NCBI GenBank assembly: GCA_039621445.1
Contig: CP154957.1
Span: forward strand, 5,078,504 to 5,142,503
Reading direction: 5' to 3'
Length of the DNA: 64,000 nucleotides
From: Euglena gracilis
Lineage: Eukaryota; Euglenida; Euglenophyceae; Euglenales
In this document: in pieces, positions 30,419 to 41,299 of the stretch
Layout of the letters: the number at the start of each line of letters is the position of its first letter
Numbering within the stretch: position 1 is the stretch's first letter
Made by a program: the position numbers and the translations under genes
Notes under the pieces: generated by a model
Database searches by the model: none
Seen by the model: the letters and a program-made list of their open reading frames with translations, nothing else
Told to the model about the DNA's origin: nothing

Positions 30419-31097
30419 ATTGCAAAAACTGGCTCCTACACTAGACATTTACCCCCCCAACCCCCCCCCACCCCCCCCCCCCCCCCCCCCCCCCACCCCC
30501 CCCCAACCCCCCCCCCACCCCCCCCCACACCCCCCCCACACCCCCCCCACACCCCCCCCACACTTGACCAGTGTGGGTTCGGCGCCGGGTGTATTTTGGA
30601 CCCATTTTGGGACCTATGTTGGCAAATTGGAGGTCCCTCCAAAACCCGCCCAAAACCGCATTTTTTTTCACACCGTCCAAATTTCACAATTTTCTCAAAG
30701 GTTTGAAAGTCGTAGGTTTTTGAAGCAAAAAAAATGGTTGAAATACCAAAAAGTTGCCAAGAGAAAAAATGTCAATAAAATTTGAGTGTGCCAAAATTTG
30801 GGGCAGTTTTTTTAACTTTGCAGTTTTACTACCACTCCTGAAAACAACTTAAACCTGAAAATTTTGGTATTTTTTTCACGAAAATTTATGTTTTTTCCGT
30901 GAAAAATTGGAGCCCAGATAGACATTATCAAGGCCCACGGCCACCGATGAGGGGTCCGGTGGCCTACGGCCCCGCGGCGGGGGGGGGAGTGGGGGCTGCG
31001 CCCCCCCCTCCCCCCCCGCCCCCCCCCCCATTATCACTGCGCATTGTTGCATGATTGCATGATTGCATTGTTGCGATGAGGGGTCCGGTGGCCTACG

Positions 31098-31137
<40 letters not shown>

Positions 31138-31187
31138 ACACCCCCCACACTTGTCTAGTGTAGGAGCCAGTTTTTGCAATATATGCA
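30419..31187. mobile_element. inverted-repeat element with C-run arms
   Basis: TTGCAAAAACTGGCTCCTAC (then ACTAGAC) at 30420-30445 is the reverse complement of the sequence at 31152-31180. Each end is followed inward by long C-rich runs: (C7-10 A) blocks at 30451-30560 and a 40-C run at 31098-31137. The core between holds G/C hairpins and no gene. It resembles a foldback element. The small hairpin at 35350-35457 and single ends at 30137, 31832 and 35549 share the same terminal word. Confidence 0.7.
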
Positions 31188-31979
31188 CAGTGCACACAGG
31201 GGGGGGGCACTGTTCGGAAAAGTGGTCGAAAACCAGAGGGTCCGAGCATTATCGAAGAAATTTATTTGTGGGTTTACACGTCTTACCTTTCCAAGCCATG
31301 CCAAATTTGCTGCAAAATGTTACTCTTGTGGATGCATTGGATCATAAACTAAACTCACCACGTAAACTCACCCAACCCTCATTAAACCCATGGCTGAAGG
31401 AGCCAAAACACTTGCCGTCTGTCCCAATTGACAGACAACACACAGGGAGCGGCCTACTATTCGGGGGGGGGGGCATTACTCGGAAGTTTGGTCGAAAACC
31501 GAGGGGGGCTTCTATTCGGGGGGGGGTTATGTGCATACATACATACATACATTGCGTATGCACATACTGCACAAATGTAACACAGTGTACATAAGTTCAC
31601 ATAGATGTACATATGCACACAGAAGTATACATAAACACCCCCCAAAAACCCCCCAGAAAGTTTGGTTTTGCACAGTGAGGGAAGGGGAGTTTGGGGGGGG
31701 GAGGGAGGGGGAGGTGCAGCCCCCCAGCACAGCCAAAAATTCGCCCATTCTTGCCATCTCGCTTGAATAAATGGCGCCGCGCGCGCGTCAGTGGGGGGGT
31801 GTTGGGCGGGTGGTGTGGGCGAATCTGCCGGTGGGGTGCCAATTTTTGCAACACCTCGTTTGATGTGTTTGTGCATTTTTGTGTGCATGTTGACAGCAGG
31901 GCGAAGGCACCGCATGGTCCCCTTGGGGTAATTCAGCCAGCGAGCAGCATTTTTCCCCTGCACCCCCTGACGAAATACC

Positions 31980-32161
31980 CTGGCCTGTCTCACTGGCTGC
32001 CAGTGGGTTCTGCAATGCTTTGCCACCGTTTGGAATTTCCCAGAGAAGGTGCATCCAGCGACACAAGTGACGATATTGCACGTTTGAAACAGCGCCGCCG
32101 GGATGAGCGAACCAGGCTTCTTTCCAGCTGGGAAGTCCCTCCCTGGGTCGGCGTTTCACAG
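31980..32161 (+). CDS. exon, unknown protein
   Basis: Reads LSHWLPVGSAMLCHRLEFPR, then EGASSDTSDDIARLKQRRRD and ERTRLLSSWEVPPWVGVSQ, ending at CACAG|GTATTT (donor at 32162). The start is not resolved. The acidic/Arg-rich middle is strongly coding-like. Confidence 0.6.
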
Positions 32162-32291
32162 GTATTTTTGTGTCAAGAGAATGTGAGAAATTTAAAAAAT
32201 GTGGGAAGTTTTTGCCAAAAATGGCGGCCATTTTTCCTATGAATTTTTCATTGTATGTGCTGCTGCGGGAAGTTTTTTTTCCCCCATCAAG

Positions 32292-33200
32292 GACCCCAGT
32301 TGGTCGCCACAAGCCCTGGACTGACCTCCGGGATCCAAAAAAAGAAGGCTGTCGTGAATTGTTTCCCAGCGAGTTCACAAAGCCAAGCCAACGCCGCCGC
32401 GAACACCAAGCCCGTCACGACGAATCAAATCCGAGCCCCTTTCAGGCATGCCCATCGACCCAGGCCACAGCCGGACAAAGCCCAGGCACAACTGGCCAAA
32501 GCTGCACGCCCACCTTCACGAAGCAACAGCCCAATTTATTGTGCAAAAGAATCGTTTCAGATAATCCTGTTCATCCGTTGCTTCAAAATCCCAAACTGCT
32601 CACTCCAACCAAACCCATTTCATTTCCAATGTTTCCCCCCGGGCGACAGCGAGTTGGAATTGGCCATTGGGGAGAGACCGTGGAATCAAGGACAACGCGT
32701 AGGATTTCCATCTTTTGTGAATGCCTGTCCTCAATCCCCTGCCCACTGGAGCGGTTCATCTGCACACCTCTCCCCTGGTGCCCCTGCCACCCACGATGAA
32801 CCCAAACAATCCAGTGTGACGACAACGGTGACACCAAAGCGTGAACCCCACGATGACGACGCAGCAAACGAAAAGACTGTGGGGAAGCGCAATGCCGCAC
32901 CAGCTCCTCTCATAACTCCAGCTAACCCCACAAAAAGTTTTACTTTGCACAAAGGAGGCAAACTCAGGCAAGCTCACCGATGAACGCCTTTTTTTCCAGT
33001 GCACCTGCATCAAAATGTCCCCGCCACGGAATTTTGGTCACTCTCCAATGCTCGCCTCTCCCTCCAACTGTGCAGCAAGCAGGGGATGGATGTCTTTTCT
33101 CTTTTCCAATTGCGCCTCTGCCCAGAAGCAATCCCCACCTCCCCATGGGGATCTTTTCTGGGCTTCTTCCACAACGTCTTTCACCAGGGGGGAATGAGGT
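32292..33200 (+). CDS. exons, Ser/Pro/Thr-rich protein
   Basis: From about 32292 two frames are open; one reads KPWTDLRDPKKEGCRELFPS, then EFTKPSQRRREHQARHDESN. From about 32647 (after GGGCGACAG) the frame reads ELELAIGERPWNQGQRVGFP, TPKREPHDDDAANEKTVGKR and NAAPAPLITPANPTK. A donor after AAAAA|GTTTTA (about 32937) joins phase-consistently across ~64 bases to the exon starting at 33000, reading HLHQNVPATEFWSLSNARLS, LQLCSKQGMDVFSLFQLRLC and PEAIPTSPWGSFLGFFHNVF. This last part is hydrophobic and may be folded. Probably continues the 31980 exon and perhaps runs on to 33861. Function unknown. Confidence 0.5.
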
Positions 33201-33558
33201 TGCGTTTTGCATTTTTCGCTTTGTTTGCATTGTTTGCATTTTTTCGCTTTTTTTTCCAGCGATTTTTGTTTTATTTTCTTTGCAAACCCACATTGTTCTC
33301 AAAACTCTATTTTGCATCTTTGGTGCCATTTTTTGCCTATTTTTGGGTGGTTTTCTCATTTTGTTGATTTTTGGGCCTTTTCTCTCTCAGATTTTGCACA
33401 TTTCTGTGCATTTTGTTGCTCATTTTTTGCACATTATCACATTTTTTTTCAAGCCTCTCACTCTTCCACCCTGATGTACAGGCTGAGGTGTTTCTGTTAT
33501 TCAAAGATGCAAAGGCAATATGTGCATACAAAGGAGGAAAGCGTAAAAGGACACATCA

Positions 33559-33630
33559 GCGTCCGTGGTGTAATGGTTAGCATGCAAGCCTTCCAAGCTT
33601 GCGTTCCGGGTTCGATTCCCGGCGGACGCA
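33559..33630 (+). tRNA. tRNA-Gly (TCC)
   Basis: 72 bases without an intron. A 7-bp acceptor stem, GCGTCCG/CGGACGC, is followed by discriminator A. The anticodon stem is CAAGC/GCTTG with loop CTTCCAA and anticodon TCC at 33592-33594. The T arm is CCGGG-TTCGATT-CCCGG. The B-box GGTTCGATTCC is perfect. Confidence 0.97.
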
Positions 33631-33686
33631 GTGTTTTCTGGAAAATTGAAAGTGCTTTGATGAGCGCTTTTGGTTGAATAGCAAAA

Positions 33687-33759
33687 TGCGAGGTGTGAGG
33701 ATCGAACTCACGACCTTAGGATTATGAGACCTACGCGCTACCGACTGCGCCAACCTCGC
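33687..33759 (-). tRNA. tRNA-Met (CAT), elongator type
   Basis: 73 bases, no intron, acceptor stem GCGAGGT/ACCTCGC, discriminator A. The anticodon loop is CTCATAA, and the T arm GTGAG-TTCGATC-CTCAC has the typical eukaryotic elongator Met sequence. It lies 56 bases from the Gly gene and points the opposite way, so the two are convergent. Confidence 0.96.
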
Positions 33760-33860
33760 CTGATGTCCCGCCTAATTATACATACTCAACCCACTTTGTT
33801 TCCTTCAGTTTATGGATTGGATGACTGCAGAGGTCTGATCTCTGTGCTTCCGTTCCACAG

Positions 33861-34392
33861 CATTCCAATGGGCCTTTGATGGCTCAGCATGCTGCCCTTG
33901 TTCAGGATTATGCACAGAAAAGGCAGATGCAATTGGAGCGGGCAAAGGCGTTGCGATGCCGGCAAAAGGGAAGCTTTGAAGGAGACCATCTCAGGTGATG
34001 CCTGAGTTTCCTGATGATGACACCATTCCACTGAGCACCCCTGTCATCTTCCGGTTCTTCCCATTTCTCCTGTTCAAGCCGATTTTGTCATGGATGTTTT
34101 GTTTGCTTTTTTCAACAGGGATGCAATTGCTCACTCTGGTGAAGATTGTGACGGGCGATTTGGCTCGTCCGCTCAGCACGTCGTTTGTCAAGCTTCCCGT
34201 CCTCCTGCTTCTCGACGAACCCACAGCCCGGCAGTCACAGCCAGTTCAACTAGAAGAGCATCAACCCCGTCGGGAACAATGGTCTCTGGCACAGCGTGTT
34301 GGGATGAAAACTGTACAAAGCAAAGAGCCCATTGCGCGATTGAACCAGAGAGTCATTGCAAAGGTCACAGTTTAGGTTTACAGTTTCAGTGA
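33861..34392 (+). CDS. two terminal exons, phase-verified
   Basis: Exon 33861-33994 (after TTCCACAG) reads HSNGPLMAQHAALVQDYAQK, then RQMQLERAKALRCRQKGSFE, and ends CTCAG|GTGATG. A 124-base intron ends TTCAACAG at 34118. The next exon continues in phase (AG + G = Arg) with DAIAHSGEDCDGRFGSSAQH, then SGTACWDENCTKQRAHCAIE and PESHCKGHSLGLQFQ, to TGA at 34390-34392. The first exon is a coiled-coil-like helix. The C-terminus has a CxxxxC..C..C pattern that may bind metal. If the gene begins with the 31980-33200 exons, both tRNA genes lie inside its intron. Confidence 0.72.
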
Positions 34393-34890
34393 CATTCCTT
34401 GGTATGCATTTTGCTTCCAACCAATTCGCCTTGTCTCCAATTTGGATTGGATTGGTTCGGCATTCCGGCCCCCACCCCCTGGGTCGCTTGGCACGGCAAA
34501 ATGAGCCCCCCCCCCCCCCCTGGTCCAGCCAGCCCCCTCTGCACGGCACAGCTTGGCACGGGATGCCGATCCATACCAATGGAAATTTCATTTGGGAATT
34601 CCTCCACTGCGGCTGACCCCCCATGGGGGTCTGACCCCTCGACATGGCAAGATGTTCACGCCCCCTGATGGCCGAGGGTCCTCGTCAAACGTGCGGAACC
34701 TCCCCCCCCTCGCCACGCCATCTCAGCCTAACAACAGTTGGAGATTTTTGCAAAATCAATGATTTTATCCGCAAACTCACCCAGAGACAGCCAATCTGGG
34801 GGAGGAAAATGATTTCTCTATCTTGTTTCATCTCACAATGGTTGGTTGTCAGGGTCTTTGTTCCTCATTGGAGGGGGCTTTTATTTTCAG

Positions 34891-34971
34891 TCCCAGGCCC
34901 TGGTTGAGATCCCTGGCGTGCCTGCTCTGCAAGAACATGCATGGTCTCGTCTAGAAAGAATGCCACCTCAG
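34891..34971 (+). CDS. 27-codon internal exon
   Basis: Bounded by TTATTTTCAG and CAG|GTGTGC and in phase 0 at both ends. Reads SQALVEIPGVPALQEHAWSR, then LERMPPQ. The 3' splice site follows a GGGGGCTTTTATTTTCAG tract that resembles the G-run/AT-word repeats of this window. Confidence 0.65.
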
Positions 34972-35134
34972 GTGTGCGCATATGATGACATAGGCCAAAA
35001 TTCTGCCATGCATTTTTGTTTCAAAAAGTGCGGTTTCCGTTGCACAGGGGAGGCCAGTTCCCCCCCCGGGCTGCCCTGTCTTAAGAAAAACACCATCATG
35101 TGTGGGAGTTTTCATTTCTTTGAGCCTCCTTCAG

Positions 35135-35249
35135 GTGTTTTGTATTGAGCACTCGTATTGAGTATGACCCCCTCAAGACAGGGGTCCTGGGGGAGGGGGA
35201 CTTGTTTTCATCTGGACTGCAATTCAGTTTGACACGCCGTGTGTGGTTA
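35135..35249 (+). CDS. exon, unknown protein
   Basis: After GCCTCCTTCAG the frame reads CFVLSTRIEYDPLKTGVLGE, then GDLFSSGLQFSLTRRVW, and ends near GTG|GTTAGT or TTA|GTGCAC. Probably the exon after 34891 in the same gene. Confidence 0.6.
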
Positions 35250-35349
35250 GTGCACAAGAGCAGAGCGCAACCCTCCACGCGAGTGAGGGGGGGATCCTGG
35301 GGGCGATCTGGGGGACGGAGAAATTGGCCATGACTCTTGGAATGAGGCT

Positions 35350-35457
35350 TTGCAAAAACCGGAGCCCACACTGGACGTTTCCCTACACCCCCCACCCCCC
35401 CCCCCCCCCCCCCCCCCCCCCACTGGGCCAGTGGGCTCCGTTTTTGCCAATATACGG
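35350..35457. mobile_element. small hairpin element with 27-C loop
   Basis: TTGCAAAAACCGGAGCCCAC at 35350 pairs with GTGGGCTCCGTTTTTGCCAA at about 35431-35450. The loop is CCCACCCCC-type sequence including a 27-C run. A third end, GGCTCCGTTTTTGCAATCTA, lies at 35552. Confidence 0.75.
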
Positions 35458-35820
35458 CCACCAATTTTTTTTTAAAAAATTCGAGCAAAATGAAATCGCA
35501 AAATGAAAACTGGCGAACTCCAAAACGGAAAAAAGTTTTCTGGCATCGCTGGGGCTCCGTTTTTGCAATCTACGGCCACCACAGGGGGGGGGGAGGGGCC
35601 GCCCCCCCTCCTCCCTGCCCCCCCCCATCATCACTGACGCCCACCATGCTTTACTTTTTCCCAACTCTTCGTGTAGCCGGGTTGCCGCCATTTTCCGGGC
35701 ACTTTCTTTCCGCCACCCGATATCCCTTGTTGGCATTTTTGGTCTATTTAAGGTTATTTCAAGACATTTTAGGTCATTTGGTTGCTCTTTGGGGCATTTG
35801 TGGTCATTTTGGCTCGGTTG

Positions 35821-36592
35821 GATGCAGACATCAGGCAAGATGCAGATATGGACAAGGTGCAGACGTTACAAGATGCAGATGCTGGACAAGATGCAGTGGT
35901 TGCGGATGCTGGACAAGATGTACTAGTTGCAGATGCTGGACAAGATGCAGATGCTGGACAAGATGCAGTGGTTGTACATGCTGGACAAGATGCAATGGTT
36001 GTAGATGCCGGACAAGGTGCAGATACCAGACAAGATGCAGTGGACGCAGAACTGGACGAGATGCAGATGCTGGACAAGATGCAGATGCTGGACAAGATGC
36101 AGACACTGGACGCAGATTTGGACAAGATGCAGTGGTTGCGGATGCTGGACAAGATGTACTGGTTGCAGATGCTGGACAAGATGCAGATGCTGGACAAGAT
36201 GCAATGGTTGCAGATGCTGGACAAGATGCATATGCTGGACAAGATGCAGTGGACGCAGATACTGGACGAGATGCAGATGTTGGACAAGATGCAGATGTGG
36301 GAAAAGATGTAGATGCTGGACAAGATGTAGATGCTGGACAAGAGGAAGTTATTGGACAAGATGCAGTGTATGTAGGTATTGGACAAGATGCACACACTGG
36401 ACAAGATGCAGTGGTTTTGGTTTTTGGACAAGATGCAATGGATGCAGGTATTGGACAAGGTGTACCTACTGGACAAGGTGCAGATACCAAGATGCAAATA
36501 CTGGACAAGATGCTGATATTTGACAAGATGCAGACACTGGACAATATTCAAATGCTAGTCGAGATGCAGATGTTGGACAAGATGCAATTTCC
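35821..36592. repeat. 18-bp minisatellite, ~770 bp
   Basis: About 43 units of the form GATGCAGATGCTGGACAA, with substitutions (GATGCAGTGG, GATGTAGATG) and a few unit-length changes. Because the period is a multiple of three, several frames on both strands stay open (Asp-Ala-Gly-Gln or Met-Leu-Asp-Lys on plus; Cys-Pro-Ala-Ser or Ile-Leu-Ser-Ser on minus). Overlapping ORFs here are not evidence of a gene. Confidence 0.95.
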
Positions 36593-36939
36593 GTAGATAC
36601 TGGGTTAGTGCAGTGGATGCAGATGGTGAATTGGCCAAATAAACCAAGGGAGCTGCGGCCAAATGTGAGTAAAGTTGGGTCCCCTCCTCCTACTCTGTTG
36701 TCCTGTTGCGCGATTGTGGTTTACTAAGCGCAGCACTCCCCTAAGTGTCCCTCCCTCGCCACAAAGAACCAGCCAACAGTCTAGATGTTTCACATTGCTT
36801 CTTCCTGTGCCTCGCTGTGCCTGCAGTATCCCATGTCACATCCCCGGTGAGCAACTGCTAATTCATCCGAGTCCACAGTGCCACACATTGCATCACTGCA
36901 CTCCACCTGTCCCACTGTCGACCTATTTACAAAAATGGT

Positions 36940-37172
36940 TGGAGCCTCCCTGGAGGCTCCCTGGAGGCTGGTTACCTGAGCCTCCCTGGAGCCTCCCTGG
37001 AGCCTCCCTGGAGCCTCCCTGGAGCCTCCCTGGAGCCTCCCTCCGGGGAGCCTCCCTGGAGGCTGGTTGCCTGAGCCTCCCTGGAGCCTCCTTGGAGCCT
37101 CCCTGGAGGGGAGCCTCCCTGGAGGCTGGTTACCTGAGCCTCCCTGGAGCTTCCTTGGAGCCTCCCTGGAGC
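36940..37172. repeat. GGAGCCTCCCT minisatellite
   Basis: An 11-12-bp unit, GGAGCCTCCCT(T), repeated about 15 times. It is interrupted by GGAGGCTGGTTACCTGAGCC spacers at about 36958, 37057 and 37120, which give a higher-order period of ~65-100 bp. The unit and its inverted form GGAGGCTCC make the array self-complementary. Confidence 0.92.
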
Positions 37173-37366
37173 CTCCGGTAGGTAACCTCCTCGGCAGGAT
37201 TCCATTTTTGCGGTAGACCCGGGGAGGTTTAGGCGAGACAGTAGCCATTTTCCTCCGGGGGAACATCAAATAATACTGATGAATATGTTGTCATTAACAC
37301 ACTGAGAATTTGCACGCCAAATGCTACTTTGGTGCCAAAAATGATGCCATGTTTCCCCTCTGGCAG

Positions 37367-39588
37367 GGACACATGTGACCCAGTCAGCCGGATCCCCCTT
37401 GTCCTCCGAGGCATTATTGCAGGTTTGCCCCACCAGCACTGGCCTGCCACTTTCTTCTGTCGAGGTTTTAAACCCCTCAGGTGAAGCCTTGTGGGGCGAT
37501 TGTTTTTGTTTGACACCTCAAACAGGGTTCCCCAAGCCTTTGCTCGCTGTACTCCAAGCCCCAAGTTTTTACCTCTTCCTCTTGGATAATGTCCATGTTC
37601 TCCCAGGAATTTTGTCTTTTCAGCATTTGTTAGGAGATGTCGGTTTTTCGAACTGATTATTTTCGAAGACCGCCCCCCCCCCCATTTTGAGCCTGCATCT
37701 GTTGTTGCCAGGCTACACCTAACAGACCAACTGGACCCGTTGAAGCTCTGAATGACCCGTTGAAGCTCCCAGACAATATCATCCCAGACGGCAAGGGTGT
37801 GTTTGGTATTGCTACAGACACAAGCATTCCTTGGTCTGAAATTCCTTCGCAGCTCTTAGGTTAGTTGTTCGTTTCCAATTGACGGTGAAGTCGAACAAAT
37901 TGACCGAAGTTGATGACTGGGTTGTTGTGATCCCCTGTTGGGATAGTTGTGGCCATTTGTGTGCCGGAGGTGAAGGCCCTGCAGCACTCCGCACCAAAGC
38001 ATGTCTACAGTTGCTGTCGTTATTTACTGCAGGAAATCTTGCTGCTGCGCTGTTCTCTGACCTCCCGGAGGAAAGCTCAGCTTCAAATGCTGAGAAAGAA
38101 GACGACACCATTGTGGTATGCTTGTTAAATAAACCGATTTATGGCAAGTTGGATGATAAACTAAATAGCAGATTTATGGCAAGTTGGATGATAAACTAAA
38201 TAGCACAACACAATAGAAGCCGCCAACGGAAAGAGCGTCCATGCCCATTAAATAGTTAGTATTGGTCACTTAAAATTAGATTTTCCACACAAAATTAGGC
38301 ATTTGCTTCTAAATTTTGGAGTTTGCACCTCAAATTGGGCATTTTCCTCCGAAAATTTGGCGTTGGAACCCAAAAATTACAAAATTAGGTATTTGGCATC
38401 TAAAATTTGAAGTTTGCACCCAAAATTAGGCAGTTTGCCACCAGAAATTGGATATCACACCCAACAGTCAGCATTTGCCCCCGAAAATTAAGAATTTGAC
38501 TCCCAAATTCGGCATGTGTCACTCAAAGTTAGGGATTGGCCGACCAAATTGGGCAGTTGCCAATTGAAATTGCTTTGCTAACATCAACTCGCTTCCGTCA
38601 CGATGTCGGCTAGCCGTGTGCCCCCCCTGAAACCGACCCCTTGTCTAAACCGACCCCCTCCAGGATTTCCGCCAACCCAAACGTCCTAAACCGACGGGGG
38701 GTTTAAATGGGGGGGTTTAGCCACGTCATGTACAGCAGCAATACCCGTGTCTGCATTTGAGACCGACTCAGACCCATTGCCAGAAGTGACACAGAAAGTT
38801 ATCCATACGGTTTGAGTTGTCAGTTGCCTCGTCGTCACATCGGTTGCATCAATCCGGCCTTGCCAACAGGATATGGATGCCAGTGGGGGGGGCAGGGTCA
38901 GTGAAATGCTTTATTCCAAATCAACTTCTACCGAAGTTGATTGTATCAGCAGCTAGGTAGTCACAGTAAACCTGCCCTCCCAAACAATAACCCCCAGGGT
39001 ATTGTTTTTTGCCCCGAAGTCCCAGCCCAGGGGGGGGCATTATTCATTTTTGGGGGGTATTAATTCTGAAAATTTTTGAATAAAGATGTGAAAAGGGCCA
39101 AAAAACCATTTGTGGGAGTGAGGAAGAATGCCCAAAAAATATGCCCATTTTGAGAAAAGTTGCCCAAAAAAGGCGGGAATGTGGTGGATGGGAAGGACTG
39201 CGCAGGCCTTTGCGACACGGCAGCGACGGGGGGTATTAAGTTGGACCCTCAGGGGGGCATTATTTGGGGGGGGTATTACCTGGGGGCTTTCAGATGCCTT
39301 TTTATTGTGCCTCTGAAATCTTGGTGATGTCCAAAACAGGTCACAGTACATGATGGTGTTAGGTTTGAAGTTCGCCCTAATCCAGTCACAACTTCTCCTG
39401 GCCCTAATTTGGCCCCTGGCATGACCTACGGTATGATGCAATAATGCCGAGAAGTCTGTGTGGGTCCGCCTGCTGTCTCAGCACATTTTTTGTGCGTCTC
39501 TGCAGCCCCCAGCCCCAGCTCACGACGGAGGAAACACCTTGCAGTATGGCACCTCTCCTCTGGGAGGAAGAAAACAGGAAATAGATGA
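37367..39588 (+). CDS. multi-exon gene model, unknown protein
   Basis: Exons by splice signals: 37367-37480 (CTGGCAG; ends TCAG|GTGAAG; reads THVTQSAGSPLSSEALLQVC); possibly 37527-37640; 37712-37859 (TTGCCAG; reads GPVEALNDPLKLPDNIIPDG, KGVFGIATDTSIPWSEIPSQ; ends TTAG|GTTAGT); 38033-38115 (TTACTGCAG; LAAALFSDLPEESSASNAEK; ends TTGTG|GTATGC); 39340-39430 (AAAACAG; VTVHDGVRFEVRPNPVTTSP; ends TACG|GTATGA); 39506-39588 (CTCTGCAG; basic C-terminus LAVWHLSSGRKKTGNR, TGA). The junctions 37859/38033, 38115/39340 and 39430/39506 are all phase-consistent. A further candidate exon near 38726-38810 reads AIPVSAFETDSDPLPEVTQK. No domain recognised. Confidence 0.6.
38266..38580. repeat. degenerate ~28-bp tandem repeat
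   Basis: About eleven units with the loose form AAAATTAGGCATTTG(C)-N-CCCA. Examples are AAAATTAGGCATTTGC, CAAATTGGGCATTTTC, AAAATTAGGTATTTGG and AAAATTAGGCAGTTTG. Each unit has drifted strongly, so the array is old. It lies in an intron of the model above. Confidence 0.75.
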
Positions 39589-39609
39589 AGCTTGCTTGGC
39601 CTCTGCATC

Positions 39610-40335
39610 TTTAACCCCCCCAAATATGAGCAACCCCCCCCTCTGAAAGCAACCCACAAGGACCGATTTTTGGCCAACACTGAAACATAAGCAACCCCCA
39701 AATATTATACCCCCCCCCCTAATAGTAGGGCATGCCCTCTACAAGAGCAGGGTCCAAATAGTAGAGCAGCCCCCCTCTGGCGAAGCGAGCGTCCACTACA
39801 AGAGCACCCGCTGGAAAACCAATGGAAGCAGAAGCAAGGCAAGTCATTCCATGTGATTGTGGCAAGATTTGTAACTTGCCTCAAAAAGGCAAGCTTCCCA
39901 GAGCTCAGCAGTTGTACAATTGGTCCAACCTCGGCTGCCGTTGGCGCTTGGCTGCCGGTTTAGGTGGAGGAAGGGAGGTTGAGGGGACCGGAAACTGACT
40001 GGGCTTGAACTGGTAATTACCATCAGGACTTTTTTGATTCTGAACAACCTTTTATGCCCTGAAACTTTTTTTCAGTCCAGAAACATTTTACTACTCCACA
40101 CACACTTCAGAAACACTTTAAACGCTCTACAATTAGGGGGGGTTTATGGTAAACATACTACATGCAAATACTATATAAGAAATATAAGCAACCCCTGACT
40201 GGACGATATGAAAGAGCTCTCATGAAAACAGCATAAAAACGGCAGAAATCAGCAAATTCCAAATATAAGATACCCTGGAGCCTATTTTTCGGAACCCAAA
40301 TATTAGCAACCGGTTGCTTATGTTTGGTGGGTGTT
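39610..40335. repeat. AAATATAAGCAACCC word cluster (related cluster at 51770-52225)
   Basis: AAATATGAGCAACCCCCC, ACATAAGCAACCCCCAAATA, AAATATAAGCAACCCC and AAATATTAGCAACCGGTTGC occur at 39622, 39684, 40182 and 40299. At 51770-51850 and 52186-52225 the same word recurs inverted (GGTTGCTTAAATTTGGGG, GGTTGCTTGTATTTCGGG). A different word, AGTAG(G/A)GCA with CTACAAGAGCA, fills 39722-39810. Confidence 0.7.
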
Positions 40336-40960
40336 AAGTTTTCTGAGTTGAGTTGTAAGTTTGTCAGACCTGAAGTTTAATAATTAAATTATGTTGCATA
40401 ATGAAGTATTATTTTTCATCATGCTGCATAATGAATAAAATAACTTCCCTGGAGAACATGCAAAATGACCCCTCCCGCAGAAAATGTGTGAAAGGCAGGC
40501 AATCTTTTTTTCAGGAGAAAATTCTCAAAACTTCTCAAAAATCAACGAAAACCAGGCCAGTGCTGTCCAACGAGAAGTGCACCCCCGCCGCCAGAGGCGG
40601 CGGTCGGCTATAATGCATCCTCGAGTTCCTTGATACTACATGAAAGGCATCAGTGTAGTTTATTTCGGTATATCATGGGACCCGGTTGAGTTTGACAGGA
40701 AATGCATTCTTCGTCCGTTTGAGGCAATTTTTTTTTCACGTCTTTCTCATGTACAGGAGGGGCGGGGCCCCTGCTGGACTGGAAGGGGTCTGATCCCCCC
40801 ACCTGCCATACATTGGACCCTGGTGGGTGGTATTTGTGCGTTAGGGAGGAACAGATTGCGGCCTGAGTCGGGAATAAGGTCAAAAGTTGCAAACTGCCTC
40901 ACAGTGTTGGTAGCAAATGATCCAGTGAATCGCAACGTTGCTTCCCTGTCTCAGAGAGCC
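40336..40960. other. no gene recognised
   Basis: Between the word cluster and the zinc-finger exon. AT-rich to 40440, then mixed composition. Short frames have no paired splice signals. Confidence 0.4.
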
Positions 40961-41176
40961 TGACCCAACCCTGCAGCTTCATCCTCCCGTCCAGCCACCC
41001 CAAACAGACCCCCGCAAAGGTCGTCACCCCCACCGTCCCCTTTTCCCCCACTCCTCCTCCTGTTCCTGTTTTTTTTTTGTGGTCCGGTGCGAACCCAAAT
41101 GAAACGTTCTGTTGCGTCCACATCACTTTGGTTGGATGGAAACGAGAGTGCACACGCCTCGGCCATCTTTCTGCAG

Positions 41177-41295
41177 CCTGCCCACACTGCAAGCGGCGCT
41201 TCAACCCCGAAGTTGCTGACCGCCACATTCCCCGGTGCAAGGAGGCCTTCCACAAACCGAAACCCCCCAAGCCCCGCTCACAAGCGCCCAGATGA
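41177..41295 (+). CDS. terminal exon with a C2HC zinc finger (ZC2HC1/FAM164-like)
   Basis: After TTTCTGCAG (41168-41176) the frame reads CPHCKRRFNPEVADRHIPRC, then KEAFHKPKPPKPRSQAPR and TGA at 41293-41295. The spacing Cys-x2-Cys-x3-Phe-x8-His-x3-Cys with the Arg-Phe-Asn-Pro context matches the C2HC fingers of the eukaryotic ZC2HC1 (FAM164) family, which usually carry two or more such fingers in a mostly disordered protein. Upstream in the same frame is a Pro/Thr-rich segment (PSSHPKQTPAKVVTPTVPFS at about 40980-41040) that may be an earlier exon. The basic Lys/Pro tail is typical. The other finger(s) were not located. Confidence is high for the finger, moderate for the family name. Confidence 0.75.
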
Positions 41296-41299
41296 AGTT

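Noticed and set aside
30185-30706. 173-codon proline-rich ORF
   Set aside because: Produced by the C-run arms of an inverted-repeat element.
35490-36596. 368-codon ORF and its antisense partners
   Set aside because: Mostly the product of the 18-bp minisatellite and flanking G/C runs. Open frames on both strands are expected from the period.
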